This document shows positions 1-7,143 of a DNA stretch of 7,603 nucleotides, in pieces. A program made the position numbers and the translations under genes. The first letter of the stretch is position 1. Each line of letters opens with the position of its first letter. The stretch lies in NCBI GenBank assembly GCA_900767415.1, contig CAAFYZ010000018.1, positions 1 through 7,603 of the forward strand, in the 5' to 3' direction. The notes beneath the pieces were generated by a model. That model saw only the letters and a list, made by a program, of their open reading frames with translations, was not told the origin of the DNA and did not search any database. Source of the stretch: Clostridia bacterium. Lineage in GTDB: Bacteria > Bacillota > Clostridia > Oscillospirales > CAG-272.

Positions 1-85
<85 letters not shown>

Positions 86-103
86 TAAGTGTCTTTATGT
101 CTT

Positions 104-146
104 TCGGTCGGAACGGCAGAGCGTCGTGAATCGTCGGTCGGAACGG
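104..146. repeat. 13-bp direct repeat upstream of the GGDEF-EAL gene
   Basis: The sequence TCGGTCGGAACGG occurs at 104-116 and again at 134-146, a spacing of 30 bp, between the ACAG array and the favoured start codon at 215. It may be a regulator binding site or a chance duplication. No convincing -35/-10 pair is seen in 85-214, so the promoter of the downstream gene is not located. Confidence 0.4.
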
Positions 147-214
147 GAAAAGAAACAGGTCGGAAGAAAGGGGACGCGGGCAGATCGTCATGCGCTCGCC
201 CGGGGTGCAAAGCT

Positions 215-3091
215 ATGATGGCACAACTTCTTTATTCGGAACTTAACATTCTTTGTATCCTGATCATGGCGGCGATTTTCATCGGTGCGTGTCAGGTCGG
301 CTTTGACGCTTCGGCAAAGAAGGTGACGTTTTTGTTCGCGGTCGCCATGCTTGCCGCCGCCAACTTCTTCGACCTTTTCTGGAATCTCGGGTATACCGGC
401 GCGTTGCCGATGGCACCGGAGGTGCGGTGGGTGATTGATTTCTCCTACTTTTTTTCCTTCGCTTCGGCGTCGCTTGCATGGTATTGGTACAGCGAGATAT
501 CGCACAGCGGGCTTCCGCAGAGACGGTGGGTTCTTCTTTCCGCTCTCCCGCTTTGCGTGATGATCGGGCTTCTGATCGCGTCCTACTTCAACGGATGGCT
601 CTTTTATTTTGACGCCGACGGGACGTTCCACCGAGGACCGCTTTTTTATGCACAGCACATTCTCTCTTACGGGATCGTGGTGTTCGGCTCTTTTCGCGAG
701 CTTTTCCGTCTGCGGGACGGCGAGGGCAGGCACAGAGATCGGTTGCTCAGTCTTTTGATCGCGTTCTTACCCTGCATTTTCGTTCTGTTGCAGGTGATCT
801 TTCAGGAGTTGCCGATTCTGTCGGTCGGCGCCTCGGTCTCCTTTCTTCTGATTTTTACGAACTCTTTGCAGTCCATGGTCTCGATCGACCCGCTGACCGG
901 CATCTGCAACCGTCGGGAATTTTTCCGTCGGGCGGAGGCGGCACTCGGCACGCCGAATCTGAGAAAGGGGAGAAAACTCTATTTTCTCTTCATGGACGTC
1001 GACGCCTTCAAGCAGATCAACGACGTCTTCGGGCATGACTGCGGCGACAGGGTCCTTCGTGCGGTCGCCGCTGCTCTGCGCGCGGTGTGCGAGAGGACGG
1101 GCGGCATCTGCGGGCGGTACGGGGGAGACGAGTTTGCCATCGTACAGACCCTGTATCCGACGGAGGACATCTCGGTTTTCCTCCGTATGATGAACGACTT
1201 TGTCGACAAGCGGTGCGCGACGGAAAAGTTCCGTTGCCATGTAGGACTGAGCGTCGGGGTGGCACAGTACCACCCGGGAGAGCAGTCGCTCGAAGACCTT
1301 ATCGCCGTCGCCGACGCGAATATGTATGAGATCAAAGAAAAAAGACGCCTCGCCTCGGGCGACCGCCGCACCATCGAGACGACGGGTGCCGAGGGGAAGA
1401 ATCTCTCCGGCTGGATTGCGCAGAACGAGCTTCTGAACCGTCTGCTCCTCGAGCATTTCGACGGTGCGCTCCTTGTGGACAGCGAGAGCGGGATTCTGAC
1501 GAAGATCAACGACGAGATCGTCGGAAAGCTCGGCAGATATATCCGCTTTGACAATACGCCCTACGATACGCAGTTTTATCTTCTGTCGCAGAAGGTGAAG
1601 ACCGAGCCGGAGCCGGAGGTTCTCTGCCATGCGACGACTCTTGAGAACGTGGTCAACCATCTTTCGGAGAAGAACCTCTATTCCGTGGAGTTCCGCATCG
1701 AAAAGCAGGACGGCACGCATTATTTTCAGCGGCTGACCTATCGGTACTTCGACGAGAAGAAGGCGCTTATTCTGATGCTTTGCGAGGACATTTCCACCCT
1801 CGTGCAGAACGAGCGGGACATTCTGACGGGCGGGTATAACTTCAACGGCTTTCATAAGCGCGTGCGGGAGTGGATCCGCGAGCACCCCGGGAAAAAGTAC
1901 AGGATGCAGAGGTACGACATCGACCGCTTCCGCGACATCAACGGCATTTACGGCCACGAGGCGGGGAATCGGTTTTTGCAGGACGTCGCGAAGTATATGA
2001 AACGCTACGATACCGAAGACAGTTTTTCCGCCCATCTGAACGGCGACCACTTCGTCCGTTTCTGCTCGGAAGAGTCGGTATCGGTCAGACAGTGCTACGA
2101 CGATTTTGTCAGTTATTTCTCCGAGTATCGCTTTCATGTGCCGATCAATCTGCACATCGGCGTCTACGACCTTTGCGAGCCGGACTGCGACACCGTTACG
2201 ATGAGTTATAAGGCGCTCCTCGCCATGCAGACGATCAAGGGGGATATGAACCGCCACATCGCCTATTACGAGAAGGGAATGCTCAAGGCAGAACAGCGTC
2301 AGCGCGAGCTTCTCGGCGATGTCGAGCGCGCGATCCGCGAGGGCGAGTTCGAAGTGTGGTTTCAGCCGCAGGTCAATTATGCGAACGGGTCGGTCTTCGG
2401 CGCGGAGGCATTGGTCCGCTGGCGGCACCCCGAGCGGGGATTGCTCCCGCCGGATACGTTTATCCCCCTGCTCGAAAAGAGCAACTATGTCAGCACCATC
2501 GACGCCTACGTCGTAGAGCATACCTGCCGCTTTATGCGCCGTATGTCCCTTTTGTTCCCCGACATGAAGATTCAGGTTTCGGTGAATCTTTCGCGCCTCG
2601 ACATCGGGAACGACACCTTCACCGCCGCACTTTCGCGTGCGGTGGAAGAGAACGGGATCTCCGCAGAAGACCTTCACCTTGAGATCACCGAGAGTGCCTA
2701 TACCGAAGACGATACCGCCTTCCTTCGCGGCGTCGATGCGTTGCGGGCACAGGGATTCTTTATCGAGATGGACGACTTCGGCGCGGGCTACTCTTCGCTG
2801 AACGCGCTGAAAGACCTTCGCATCGATAAGCTGAAACTGGATATGAAATTCGTCGGAGACGACGAGACGAGCGAGAGAGGGAAGATCATTCTTTCGTCGA
2901 TCGTCGCCATGACGCAAAAACTCGGGATTCGCGTGATTGCCGAGGGCGTGGAAACAAAAGAACAGGCGGACATGCTCCGCTCGTTCGGCTGTCATCAGAT
3001 GCAGGGCTACTATTTCAGCCGCCCGATGCCGGAGACGGAATACGAGGCATTGCTGAAAAGTAAAAAACCGCTTCCGTGCCTTGTCGGATAG
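215..3091 (+). CDS. Seven-transmembrane GGDEF / PAS-like / degenerate GGDEF / EAL protein (cyclic-di-GMP synthesis and breakdown)
   Basis: Membrane enzyme of about 958 residues, numbered here from ATG 215. Residues 1-220 hold about seven hydrophobic segments, probably a sensor domain. The first GGDEF domain (about 225-378) has an intact GGDEF motif at 303-307, metal-ligand Asp261, and guanine-recognition residues Asn269 and Asp278; these fit diguanylate cyclase activity. The inhibitory I-site RxxD is not intact (Arg294, Gly297). A PAS-like linker spans about 395-530. A second GGDEF domain (about 532-690) is degenerate, with NGDHF at 609-613. The EAL domain (about 698-948) keeps the phosphodiesterase residues: Glu731 of EAL, Asn791, Glu823, Asp853/Asp854, Lys874, Glu910/Glu913 and the QGYYFSRP motif at 930. 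The frame is open back to a GTG at 89, but that extension is Arg-rich and unlike a membrane N-terminus, while ATG 215 runs straight into the first membrane helix and has a weak GGGGTG at 202-207. A TAA at 86-88 closes the frame upstream. Transcription ends at the hairpin starting at 3107. Net direction of activity cannot be read from sequence. Confidence 0.93.
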   Translation: MMAQLLYSELNILCILIMAAIFIGACQVGFDASAKKVTFLFAVAMLAAANFFDLFWNLGYTGALPMAPEVRWVIDFSYFFSFASASLAWYWYSEISHSGLPQRRWVLLSALPLCVMIGLLIASYFNGWLFYFDADGTFHRGPLFYAQHILSYGIVVFGSFRELFRLRDGEGRHRDRLLSLLIAFLPCIFVLLQVIFQELPILSVGASVSFLLIFTNSLQSMVSIDPLTGICNRREFFRRAEAALGTPNLRKGRKLYFLFMDVDAFKQINDVFGHDCGDRVLRAVAAALRAVCERTGGICGRYGGDEFAIVQTLYPTEDISVFLRMMNDFVDKRCATEKFRCHVGLSVGVAQYHPGEQSLEDLIAVADANMYEIKEKRRLASGDRRTIETTGAEGKNLSGWIAQNELLNRLLLEHFDGALLVDSESGILTKINDEIVGKLGRYIRFDNTPYDTQFYLLSQKVKTEPEPEVLCHATTLENVVNHLSEKNLYSVEFRIEKQDGTHYFQRLTYRYFDEKKALILMLCEDISTLVQNERDILTGGYNFNGFHKRVREWIREHPGKKYRMQRYDIDRFRDINGIYGHEAGNRFLQDVAKYMKRYDTEDSFSAHLNGDHFVRFCSEESVSVRQCYDDFVSYFSEYRFHVPINLHIGVYDLCEPDCDTVTMSYKALLAMQTIKGDMNRHIAYYEKGMLKAEQRQRELLGDVERAIREGEFEVWFQPQVNYANGSVFGAEALVRWRHPERGLLPPDTFIPLLEKSNYVSTIDAYVVEHTCRFMRRMSLLFPDMKIQVSVNLSRLDIGNDTFTAALSRAVEENGISAEDLHLEITESAYTEDDTAFLRGVDALRAQGFFIEMDDFGAGYSSLNALKDLRIDKLKLDMKFVGDDETSERGKIILSSIVAMTQKLGIRVIAEGVETKEQADMLRSFGCHQMQGYYFSRPMPETEYEALLKSKKPLPCLVG

Positions 3092-3106
3092 TCCGACAGA
3101 GCCGCC

Positions 3107-3141
3107 GCGGGCGGGAGATTCCTCCCGCCCGCTCCTTTTTT
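3107..3141 (+). terminator. Strong intrinsic terminator of the GGDEF-EAL gene
   Basis: A perfect 11-bp GC-rich stem (3107-3117 paired with 3122-3132) closes a 4-base loop (ATTC) and is followed by TCCTTTTTT at 3133-3141. It begins 15 bases after the TAG stop codon. It should separate this gene from the riboswitch-controlled operon. Confidence 0.93.
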
Positions 3142-3178
3142 CCGACAACCTCTTGTCATCGATACAACGGTTATTTTC

Positions 3179-3211
3179 CCCTGTAGGGGTCGGCGCCCCC
3201 GACGACCCGCA
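3179..3211. repeat. 33-bp dispersed palindromic element, copy 1
   Basis: Begins CCCTGTAGGGGTCGGCG and ends GACGACCCGCA. It is identical over 33 bp to copies at 3264-3296 and 7224-7256. It contains internal inverted repeats (GGGTCG with CGACCC, and CCC-TGTA-GGG), so it can fold in either strand. It resembles the short GC-rich intergenic palindromes dispersed in many gut Clostridia genomes; no transposase is present. Confidence 0.9.
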
Positions 3212-3263
3212 ACGCCCTCTCTCCCGCCAACCTTCCGCCAACAATATCAACCTCCGTTTTCCG

Positions 3264-3296
3264 CCCTGTAGGGGTCGGCGCCCCCGACGACCCGCA
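3264..3296. repeat. 33-bp dispersed palindromic element, copy 2
   Basis: Identical to copies 1 and 3, in the same orientation, and exactly 85 bp downstream of copy 1. Confidence 0.9.
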
Positions 3297-3399
3297 AAAC
3301 GCAAAGATTATCCTTTACCTACCCATGAGGCACTTGCCCCCTCATGCACGCCCCCTCTCCCGCCGACCTCCCGTCAACATACCCCCGCTCCTAAAATAT

Positions 3400-3449
3400 G
3401 AAAAAACGGTAAAAAATCATCTTCCCGCCGATTTTTGCGAAAAAACGGT
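3400..3449 (+). promoter_or_regulatory. A-tract direct repeats and dyad just upstream of the -35 element
   Basis: The 11-mer GAAAAAACGGT occurs at 3400-3410 and 3439-3449, 39 bp apart; the second copy runs into the first base of the -35 element. An imperfect dyad, CCGATTTTT at 3428-3436 with AAAAACGG at 3441-3448, lies between them. The A/T tracts could act as an UP element; the dyad could be an operator. Both roles are inferred from position only. Confidence 0.4.
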
Positions 3450-3477
3450 TGACAAACCGAACACAATCTGTTATAAT
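3449..3477 (+). promoter_or_regulatory. Consensus sigma-A promoter with extended -10
   Basis: TTGACA (3449-3454) and TATAAT (3472-3477) are both perfect matches to the housekeeping consensus, separated by the optimal 17 bp. TGT before the -10 gives an extended -10 (TGnTATAAT). The start of transcription is expected near A3484, which places the riboswitch aptamer at the very 5' end of the message. A promoter this strong suggests that control lies mainly at the RNA level downstream. Confidence 0.95.
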
Positions 3478-3494
3478 CTCCACATAGGATAAAT

Positions 3495-3570
3495 GATAAT
3501 AGCAAAATAGTCGCAAGGCTATTACGCAAAGCTACAGGGACTCACAGAGTCAGCCAGTTGCCAAATTACC
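3495..3570 (+). promoter_or_regulatory. GEMM-I (cyclic-di-GMP-I class) riboswitch aptamer, with A at the specificity position
   Basis: Conserved core: AGCAAA (3501-3506), a 6-7 bp hairpin AATAGTC/GGCTATT capped by the GNRA loop GCAA (3513-3516), the hallmark ACGCAAAGC (3524-3532), a short stem GACTC/GAGTC (3539-3543/3547-3551) with loop ACA, then CAGCCAGTTGCC (3551-3562). These match the GEMM-I layout; G3502 aligns with Vc2 G21 (partner C46 = C3527), A3528 with the intercalating A47 and C3561 with the ligand-pairing C92. The base aligned with Vc2 G20 is A3501. A short P1 can form between 3497-3500 (UAAU) and 3565-3568 (AUUA). The second arm is minimal, without an obvious long tetraloop-receptor extension. 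It sits at the transcript start and overlaps the downstream terminator. Class assignment is firm; whether the ligand is cyclic di-GMP, 3',3'-cGAMP or both is open. Confidence 0.9.
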
Positions 3571-3594
3571 CGATTCGGTAGTTTGGCTTTTTTT
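3560..3594 (+). terminator. Riboswitch expression platform: intrinsic terminator overlapping the aptamer
   Basis: Stem GCCAAATTACC (3560-3570) pairs with GGTAGTTTGGC (3577-3587), 11 bp with one U-G wobble, loop CGATTC, followed by seven T (3588-3594). The 5' arm contains the ligand-contacting C3561 and the 3' strand of P1, so the folded aptamer and the terminator are mutually exclusive. No separate anti-terminator element is visible. The simplest reading is that ligand binding prevents termination (ON switch). Confidence 0.93.
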
Positions 3595-3644
3595 ATTGCA
3601 CGACGGCACTCGTCGGAGAAAAAACGGGAAAGAGAGGAACGCGT

Positions 3645-4493
3645 ATGACGGAGCGCACACGAAAAAAACTGAAAATCGCATCTTCTCTGAGCTTGGCTCT
3701 GCTCTCTCTTTTCTCTGCGGTAACGCTGACCTTTTCATGGTTTTCGCACAACCGCAAGGTTGACGGCGGGGACATGGGCATTACCATCGGGCAGGAAGAA
3801 AAAGCGTATGTGGACCATGCCTTTTACCGCGTGGATTCTACCGACGGTGGAGCAGGCACGCTCTTTGTCGGCATGGAAAAACAGTCGGCGTCCCTCGGCA
3901 CATACGATATTCTCAAACAGGAGTATCAGCGGATTCTGAAAATTTATGTAAAAGATACGGTCACCGCGCTGAACATCTCCGCCGTGACGGACAGCAACTA
4001 CTTCCTCGGCAACCCGAACAAGCGATACCTTCTGAAAGGTCCCGATCCGACAGACCCGAGCGTCCCCAATGACAATAACGGGCAGACCGAATGGACAAAC
4101 AGTCTTGCGAGCGTCGTCGGGCTCGCCCTTCTTTCGCCTTCCTCTCTCACAAAAGAAATCAAAAACGGAGAGACGGCATACCGTATCGCCTCCCTTCCGG
4201 AAGACAATTTGCATACATTTATTGACAAAAACAACATAACAGAGGCAACCGTACCGAAAAGGGACTTCACTCTCACGGCAGAAGGAGAATACCTCGGAGA
4301 AGAGACGGTCACAGACGGAGAAGGGAACACCACGACCTATAAAGTCGCCTACCTTCTGCTCTCTTACGACCGCTCCTTAATCTCCACCGTCTTTTCCGTC
4401 AATATCGGGAACCCCGCCCTTCAGAAAGAAGACGGCACGGCACAGACGATCCCCTTCCGCGCGGATTTTCGTCTGGAACTTTTGGCAAAATGA
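3645..4493 (+). CDS. Exported or membrane-anchored protein with SipW-substrate-like N-terminus, unknown function
   Basis: Protein of 282 residues, first gene after the riboswitch. ATG 3645 is preceded by GAGAGG (3632-3637) at 7 bases. The N-terminus is basic (residues 3-10: ERTRKKLK), followed by a hydrophobic segment (about 11-30) and the motif TFSWFSHNRKV (29-39), then GGDMGITIG. This pattern recalls precursors of the TasA/camelysin type that are processed by SipW-like signal peptidases, where the hydrophobic stretch is followed by an aromatic-Phe-Ser motif; that link is by resemblance only. The rest is polar and looks beta-rich, with several Asn/Thr/Gly turns, and has no cysteine, no LPxTG motif and no C-terminal membrane anchor. 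It shares the T-F-[S/C]-W-[F/L]-S motif with the next gene, 32 bp downstream, which supports common export and joint function, perhaps as a surface structure. I do not recognise a named family; an anchored pseudo-pilin or matrix-type subunit is the main alternative. Expression should depend on the riboswitch. Confidence 0.85.
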   Translation: MTERTRKKLKIASSLSLALLSLFSAVTLTFSWFSHNRKVDGGDMGITIGQEEKAYVDHAFYRVDSTDGGAGTLFVGMEKQSASLGTYDILKQEYQRILKIYVKDTVTALNISAVTDSNYFLGNPNKRYLLKGPDPTDPSVPNDNNGQTEWTNSLASVVGLALLSPSSLTKEIKNGETAYRIASLPEDNLHTFIDKNNITEATVPKRDFTLTAEGEYLGEETVTDGEGNTTTYKVAYLLLSYDRSLISTVFSVNIGNPALQKEDGTAQTIPFRADFRLELLAK

Positions 4494-4525
4494 AAAATGA
4501 GATTTTATAAGGAAAGGAGAAAAGT

Positions 4526-7090
4526 ATGAAAAGAAACGGCATCCGCTTCCTCTCGGGGATTCTCGCGGCAGTGCTTCTTCTCGGCACGACGACCTTTTGC
4601 TGGCTCTCGTTGGCGAACGGGAGCAGAGTGGACTTTCCGACTTCTTTCGGCTCGGCGAAGGCGATTTATTTTGAGAGCGGCGACGGAAGCCCCGCCGATC
4701 CGTATCTCATCAGCTCTCCCGTCCACCTTTATAACCTCGCGTGGTTGCAATATCTCGGCTACTTCAATAAGAATTCCGCCCTTACCAACGGGCGCGCACA
4801 GAGTTATTTCAAACTGAAAAACGATCTGATCATGACCGGCGTCGCCATTCCCCCGATCGGAACGGCAGAATATCCCTTCCTCGGGCACTTTGACGGGAAC
4901 GGGTGCGTCGTCAGCTCACTCACCGTGTCGAACGCTTTTGACGATTTGAAAAACGTCCGTCCCACCGCCGCCGTCTTCGACCGGGAGAGCGCAGGAGGGA
5001 AGTTGCAGACCGCAGGCAGTAAGGCGGGCAGCATGACCGAGGTCGCGATCGTCGGACTCTTCGGCGTGACGGGGGATTACGGTGCCCTCATCGAGAACGG
5101 GACGAATACGAATTATGCCAACGTCAACTGCCAGCAATACACCAAGGACAGTACGGAAGAGAAAAAGACCCTTGTCCCCGTCCCTTCCGACGTAACGACA
5201 ATCTCGGAAAACGATCTGTATTACGCCGCCATGTACGTCGGGAATTTTTATACCGATATTCTTCACATCCGCTCCGTGTCGCAGAACACCCTGATCGGGC
5301 TTGCGGCAGGGTACGTAAAGGGCTCGATCGAAAACGTCGGCGTCTACCGCGCGGATATGATGCTCTCCAAGGACGCGAGGGCACTCGACGGTACCGTGCA
5401 GGGCATCGTCTCAAAATATACGCTCGTCGGCGACTTCGACGCGGATACGGTCGGCTGGTCGGAGAATCCGGTTACCGGCGGAAAAGCACCGGGCTGGGGC
5501 GGATCTATTGACTTCAAGAATTTTTCTCGCCGCTTGAACTATATGATAACGGCTACTTATAACGCGAGTCTGGTCAGCGGAAAAAGAGCATATTATTGGA
5601 ATGCTGCGAACTATCATCTTAATTTTCGCGTTGATTTATATCCAGCTTCTGAGCCGGCTTTGAAGGGGCAACAGTTTGCGTGGGATCAGTTGCACAGCGC
5701 TGCGACCTATGCCTATTGCGATTTGAAAGACGGCACGTATCTTCACTTAAACATCGATGAAGCGACAATGTTTGCCGATCCGCAGATAACAGACTCTGCC
5801 AGCGGCTGGAATATCAATGCGTGGTATCAGCAGAACGCTCCGGAACTTCCGAGCACGGGCAGCACGGGATACATTGTCGGAGGGCAGACAAGTTCCACGA
5901 CGACAAACGGTCACGTTCGTGTCAGAATCCAGCGATTGAATTATACCTATTCGATTTATAAATCCTTTGGTGCCACCGGCGCAAGCGGATTGCAATATGA
6001 CGACAGCAAGTTGGTTCTTTATACAAAAACGAGCGACGACGAAGATTTCAAAGGAATTGCCGACAGTTATAATGGTTTATCGGGTGCCGGATATATTTCT
6101 GCCGACAGTTTGCTACGGTATAATAAGAACGGTGTCAGAAGTTCTTTCGGCAATTTCCTCGGGAAGAACGGCTATCTTTACGGAATGCGTTTTGCACAAG
6201 GGATAGATTATCTATCCGGAAATAACGACGCTCAAAAATATCAGGAAATCGACGGCGTTCAGTATGTCAAGCGCGCGATCAATTTCAAGATAAAAGAAGA
6301 AGGCGTGATCACGGCGGTTGTGGGGTCATATTATAATACGACAAACGCACAGTCAATGTTCGCTCTCTACAAAATCACACGTAGCCAAGACGAGAAAAAA
6401 ATTACATCTTTGCAACAAGTCGAAAGAGTATATCAATACGTCGGAACCGGGACGGTTACGGATAAATATCCGACGGTGTTTGTCGGGCAGTCGTCTAACG
6501 ATACTTATGCAACGAACAATAATTATAAGAAAACTTATGACAGAACATGGTTCGACGCATTAGAAGTCGGGAAAGCGTATTATGTGGAAATTCCTGTTGC
6601 GGCAAACAGCGAGTATGCAATCTCAAAGGACTTCAAAACCTCAAATGAGAATGCCTATATCATGTACCTTGACATCGGCGCGAACGGCGGCGCCACACCC
6701 GGCGGACAACAATCCAAGCCCTACCTGATGCAGAGCGTGGATTTTATCAACGACTCTTCAGCGGAAAACGGAAAGATCGTCGTCCCTCTGAAAGAAGGTT
6801 CGACGACCGAACACGTTTACCCGGCATACGCCGATGTCGGACTGGAACTTTCTGCCGTTACGGGCGATGTGATCGTTACGCTGAAGCGCGCATCGGGACC
6901 CGAAACCCGCCTGAATTCCGACGGCGTCCTTGAGATTAACACCGTCCTCTATTACAGCACGACGTACGGCGGTGCTCCCGTGACCTGTATCACCGTAGGC
7001 AAATTGCCGACAGGCACCGATCGCGTCGTGGAAAACACGGATCTTCGCCCGAAGGAGGACGAACCCGCCCCGACCTCCGACGGCGGATAG
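4526..7090 (+). CDS. Large secreted or surface protein with GLUG-like motif, unknown function
   Basis: Protein of 854 residues, second gene of the riboswitch operon; ATG 4526 follows a strong AAAGGAG (4513-4519) at 6 bases. A basic start and hydrophobic segment (about 6-24) lead into TTFCWLS (22-28), which matches the motif in the upstream gene. Residues 50-78 carry a GDGSPADPYLISSP region followed by HLYNLAWLQYLGYFN, and 118-134 a GLUG-like segment (FLGHFDGNG...VSSLTV); further GLUG-like stretches are near 174-180 (VAIVGLFG) and 255-275 (GLAAGYVKGSIENVGV). GLUG repeats occur in large extracellular adhesins and peptidases. The remainder is rich in Tyr, Asn, Ser, Thr and Gly, as in beta-rich surface proteins. 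The C-terminus (KEDEPAPTSDGG) is acidic and Pro-rich with no LPxTG or membrane anchor. The central part (about residues 328-705, bases 5510-6640) is clearly AT-richer than both ends, suggesting a swapped or acquired segment. A role as an adhesin or matrix component is an inference; no catalytic motif was seen. Confidence 0.87.
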   Translation: MKRNGIRFLSGILAAVLLLGTTTFCWLSLANGSRVDFPTSFGSAKAIYFESGDGSPADPYLISSPVHLYNLAWLQYLGYFNKNSALTNGRAQSYFKLKNDLIMTGVAIPPIGTAEYPFLGHFDGNGCVVSSLTVSNAFDDLKNVRPTAAVFDRESAGGKLQTAGSKAGSMTEVAIVGLFGVTGDYGALIENGTNTNYANVNCQQYTKDSTEEKKTLVPVPSDVTTISENDLYYAAMYVGNFYTDILHIRSVSQNTLIGLAAGYVKGSIENVGVYRADMMLSKDARALDGTVQGIVSKYTLVGDFDADTVGWSENPVTGGKAPGWGGSIDFKNFSRRLNYMITATYNASLVSGKRAYYWNAANYHLNFRVDLYPASEPALKGQQFAWDQLHSAATYAYCDLKDGTYLHLNIDEATMFADPQITDSASGWNINAWYQQNAPELPSTGSTGYIVGGQTSSTTTNGHVRVRIQRLNYTYSIYKSFGATGASGLQYDDSKLVLYTKTSDDEDFKGIADSYNGLSGAGYISADSLLRYNKNGVRSSFGNFLGKNGYLYGMRFAQGIDYLSGNNDAQKYQEIDGVQYVKRAINFKIKEEGVITAVVGSYYNTTNAQSMFALYKITRSQDEKKITSLQQVERVYQYVGTGTVTDKYPTVFVGQSSNDTYATNNNYKKTYDRTWFDALEVGKAYYVEIPVAANSEYAISKDFKTSNENAYIMYLDIGANGGATPGGQQSKPYLMQSVDFINDSSAENGKIVVPLKEGSTTEHVYPAYADVGLELSAVTGDVIVTLKRASGPETRLNSDGVLEINTVLYYSTTYGGAPVTCITVGKLPTGTDRVVENTDLRPKEDEPAPTSDGG

Positions 7091-7143
7091 CACCTTCCGC
7101 CTTCCCGCCGCCCTTCCGTCAACAATACAATTTCGTTTTCCCC

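Larger units (their letters stand above)
3141..3381. repeat. Repeat-rich intergenic tract with three copies of a roughly 24-nt spacer motif
   Basis: No gene is seen between the terminator and the promoter at 3449. The tract holds three imperfect copies of a motif close to TTCCCGCCAACCTTCCGTC followed by an A/T-rich ACATA-like tail, at about 3141-3164, 3221-3246 and 3357-3381. The first two are each followed, after some 20 bases, by a copy of the 33-bp CCCTGTAGGGG element, so the pair forms an 85-bp composite unit. A separate 7-bp inverted repeat, CATGAGG at 3324-3330 with CCTCATG at 3340-3346, lies between the second and third copies. The same motif recurs five times after the operon. Confidence 0.75.

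Noticed and set aside
89..214. GTG at 89 as start of the GGDEF-EAL protein
   Set aside because: The extra 42 residues are Arg/Gly/Ser-rich and unlike a membrane protein N-terminus, and there is no good ribosome binding site (only the ACAG array precedes it). ATG 215 leads directly into the first membrane segment.
767..3304. 845-codon open frame on the minus strand opposite the GGDEF-EAL gene
   Set aside because: It is a shadow of GC-rich codon usage in the sense gene; the sense product has complete GGDEF and EAL domains, while the antisense product has no recognisable motif and extends into the terminator and repeats.
3081..3401. 106-codon plus-strand open frame after the GGDEF-EAL gene
   Set aside because: It runs through the terminator hairpin and two copies of the dispersed 33-bp repeat, and its Pro/Arg-rich product reflects repeat composition.
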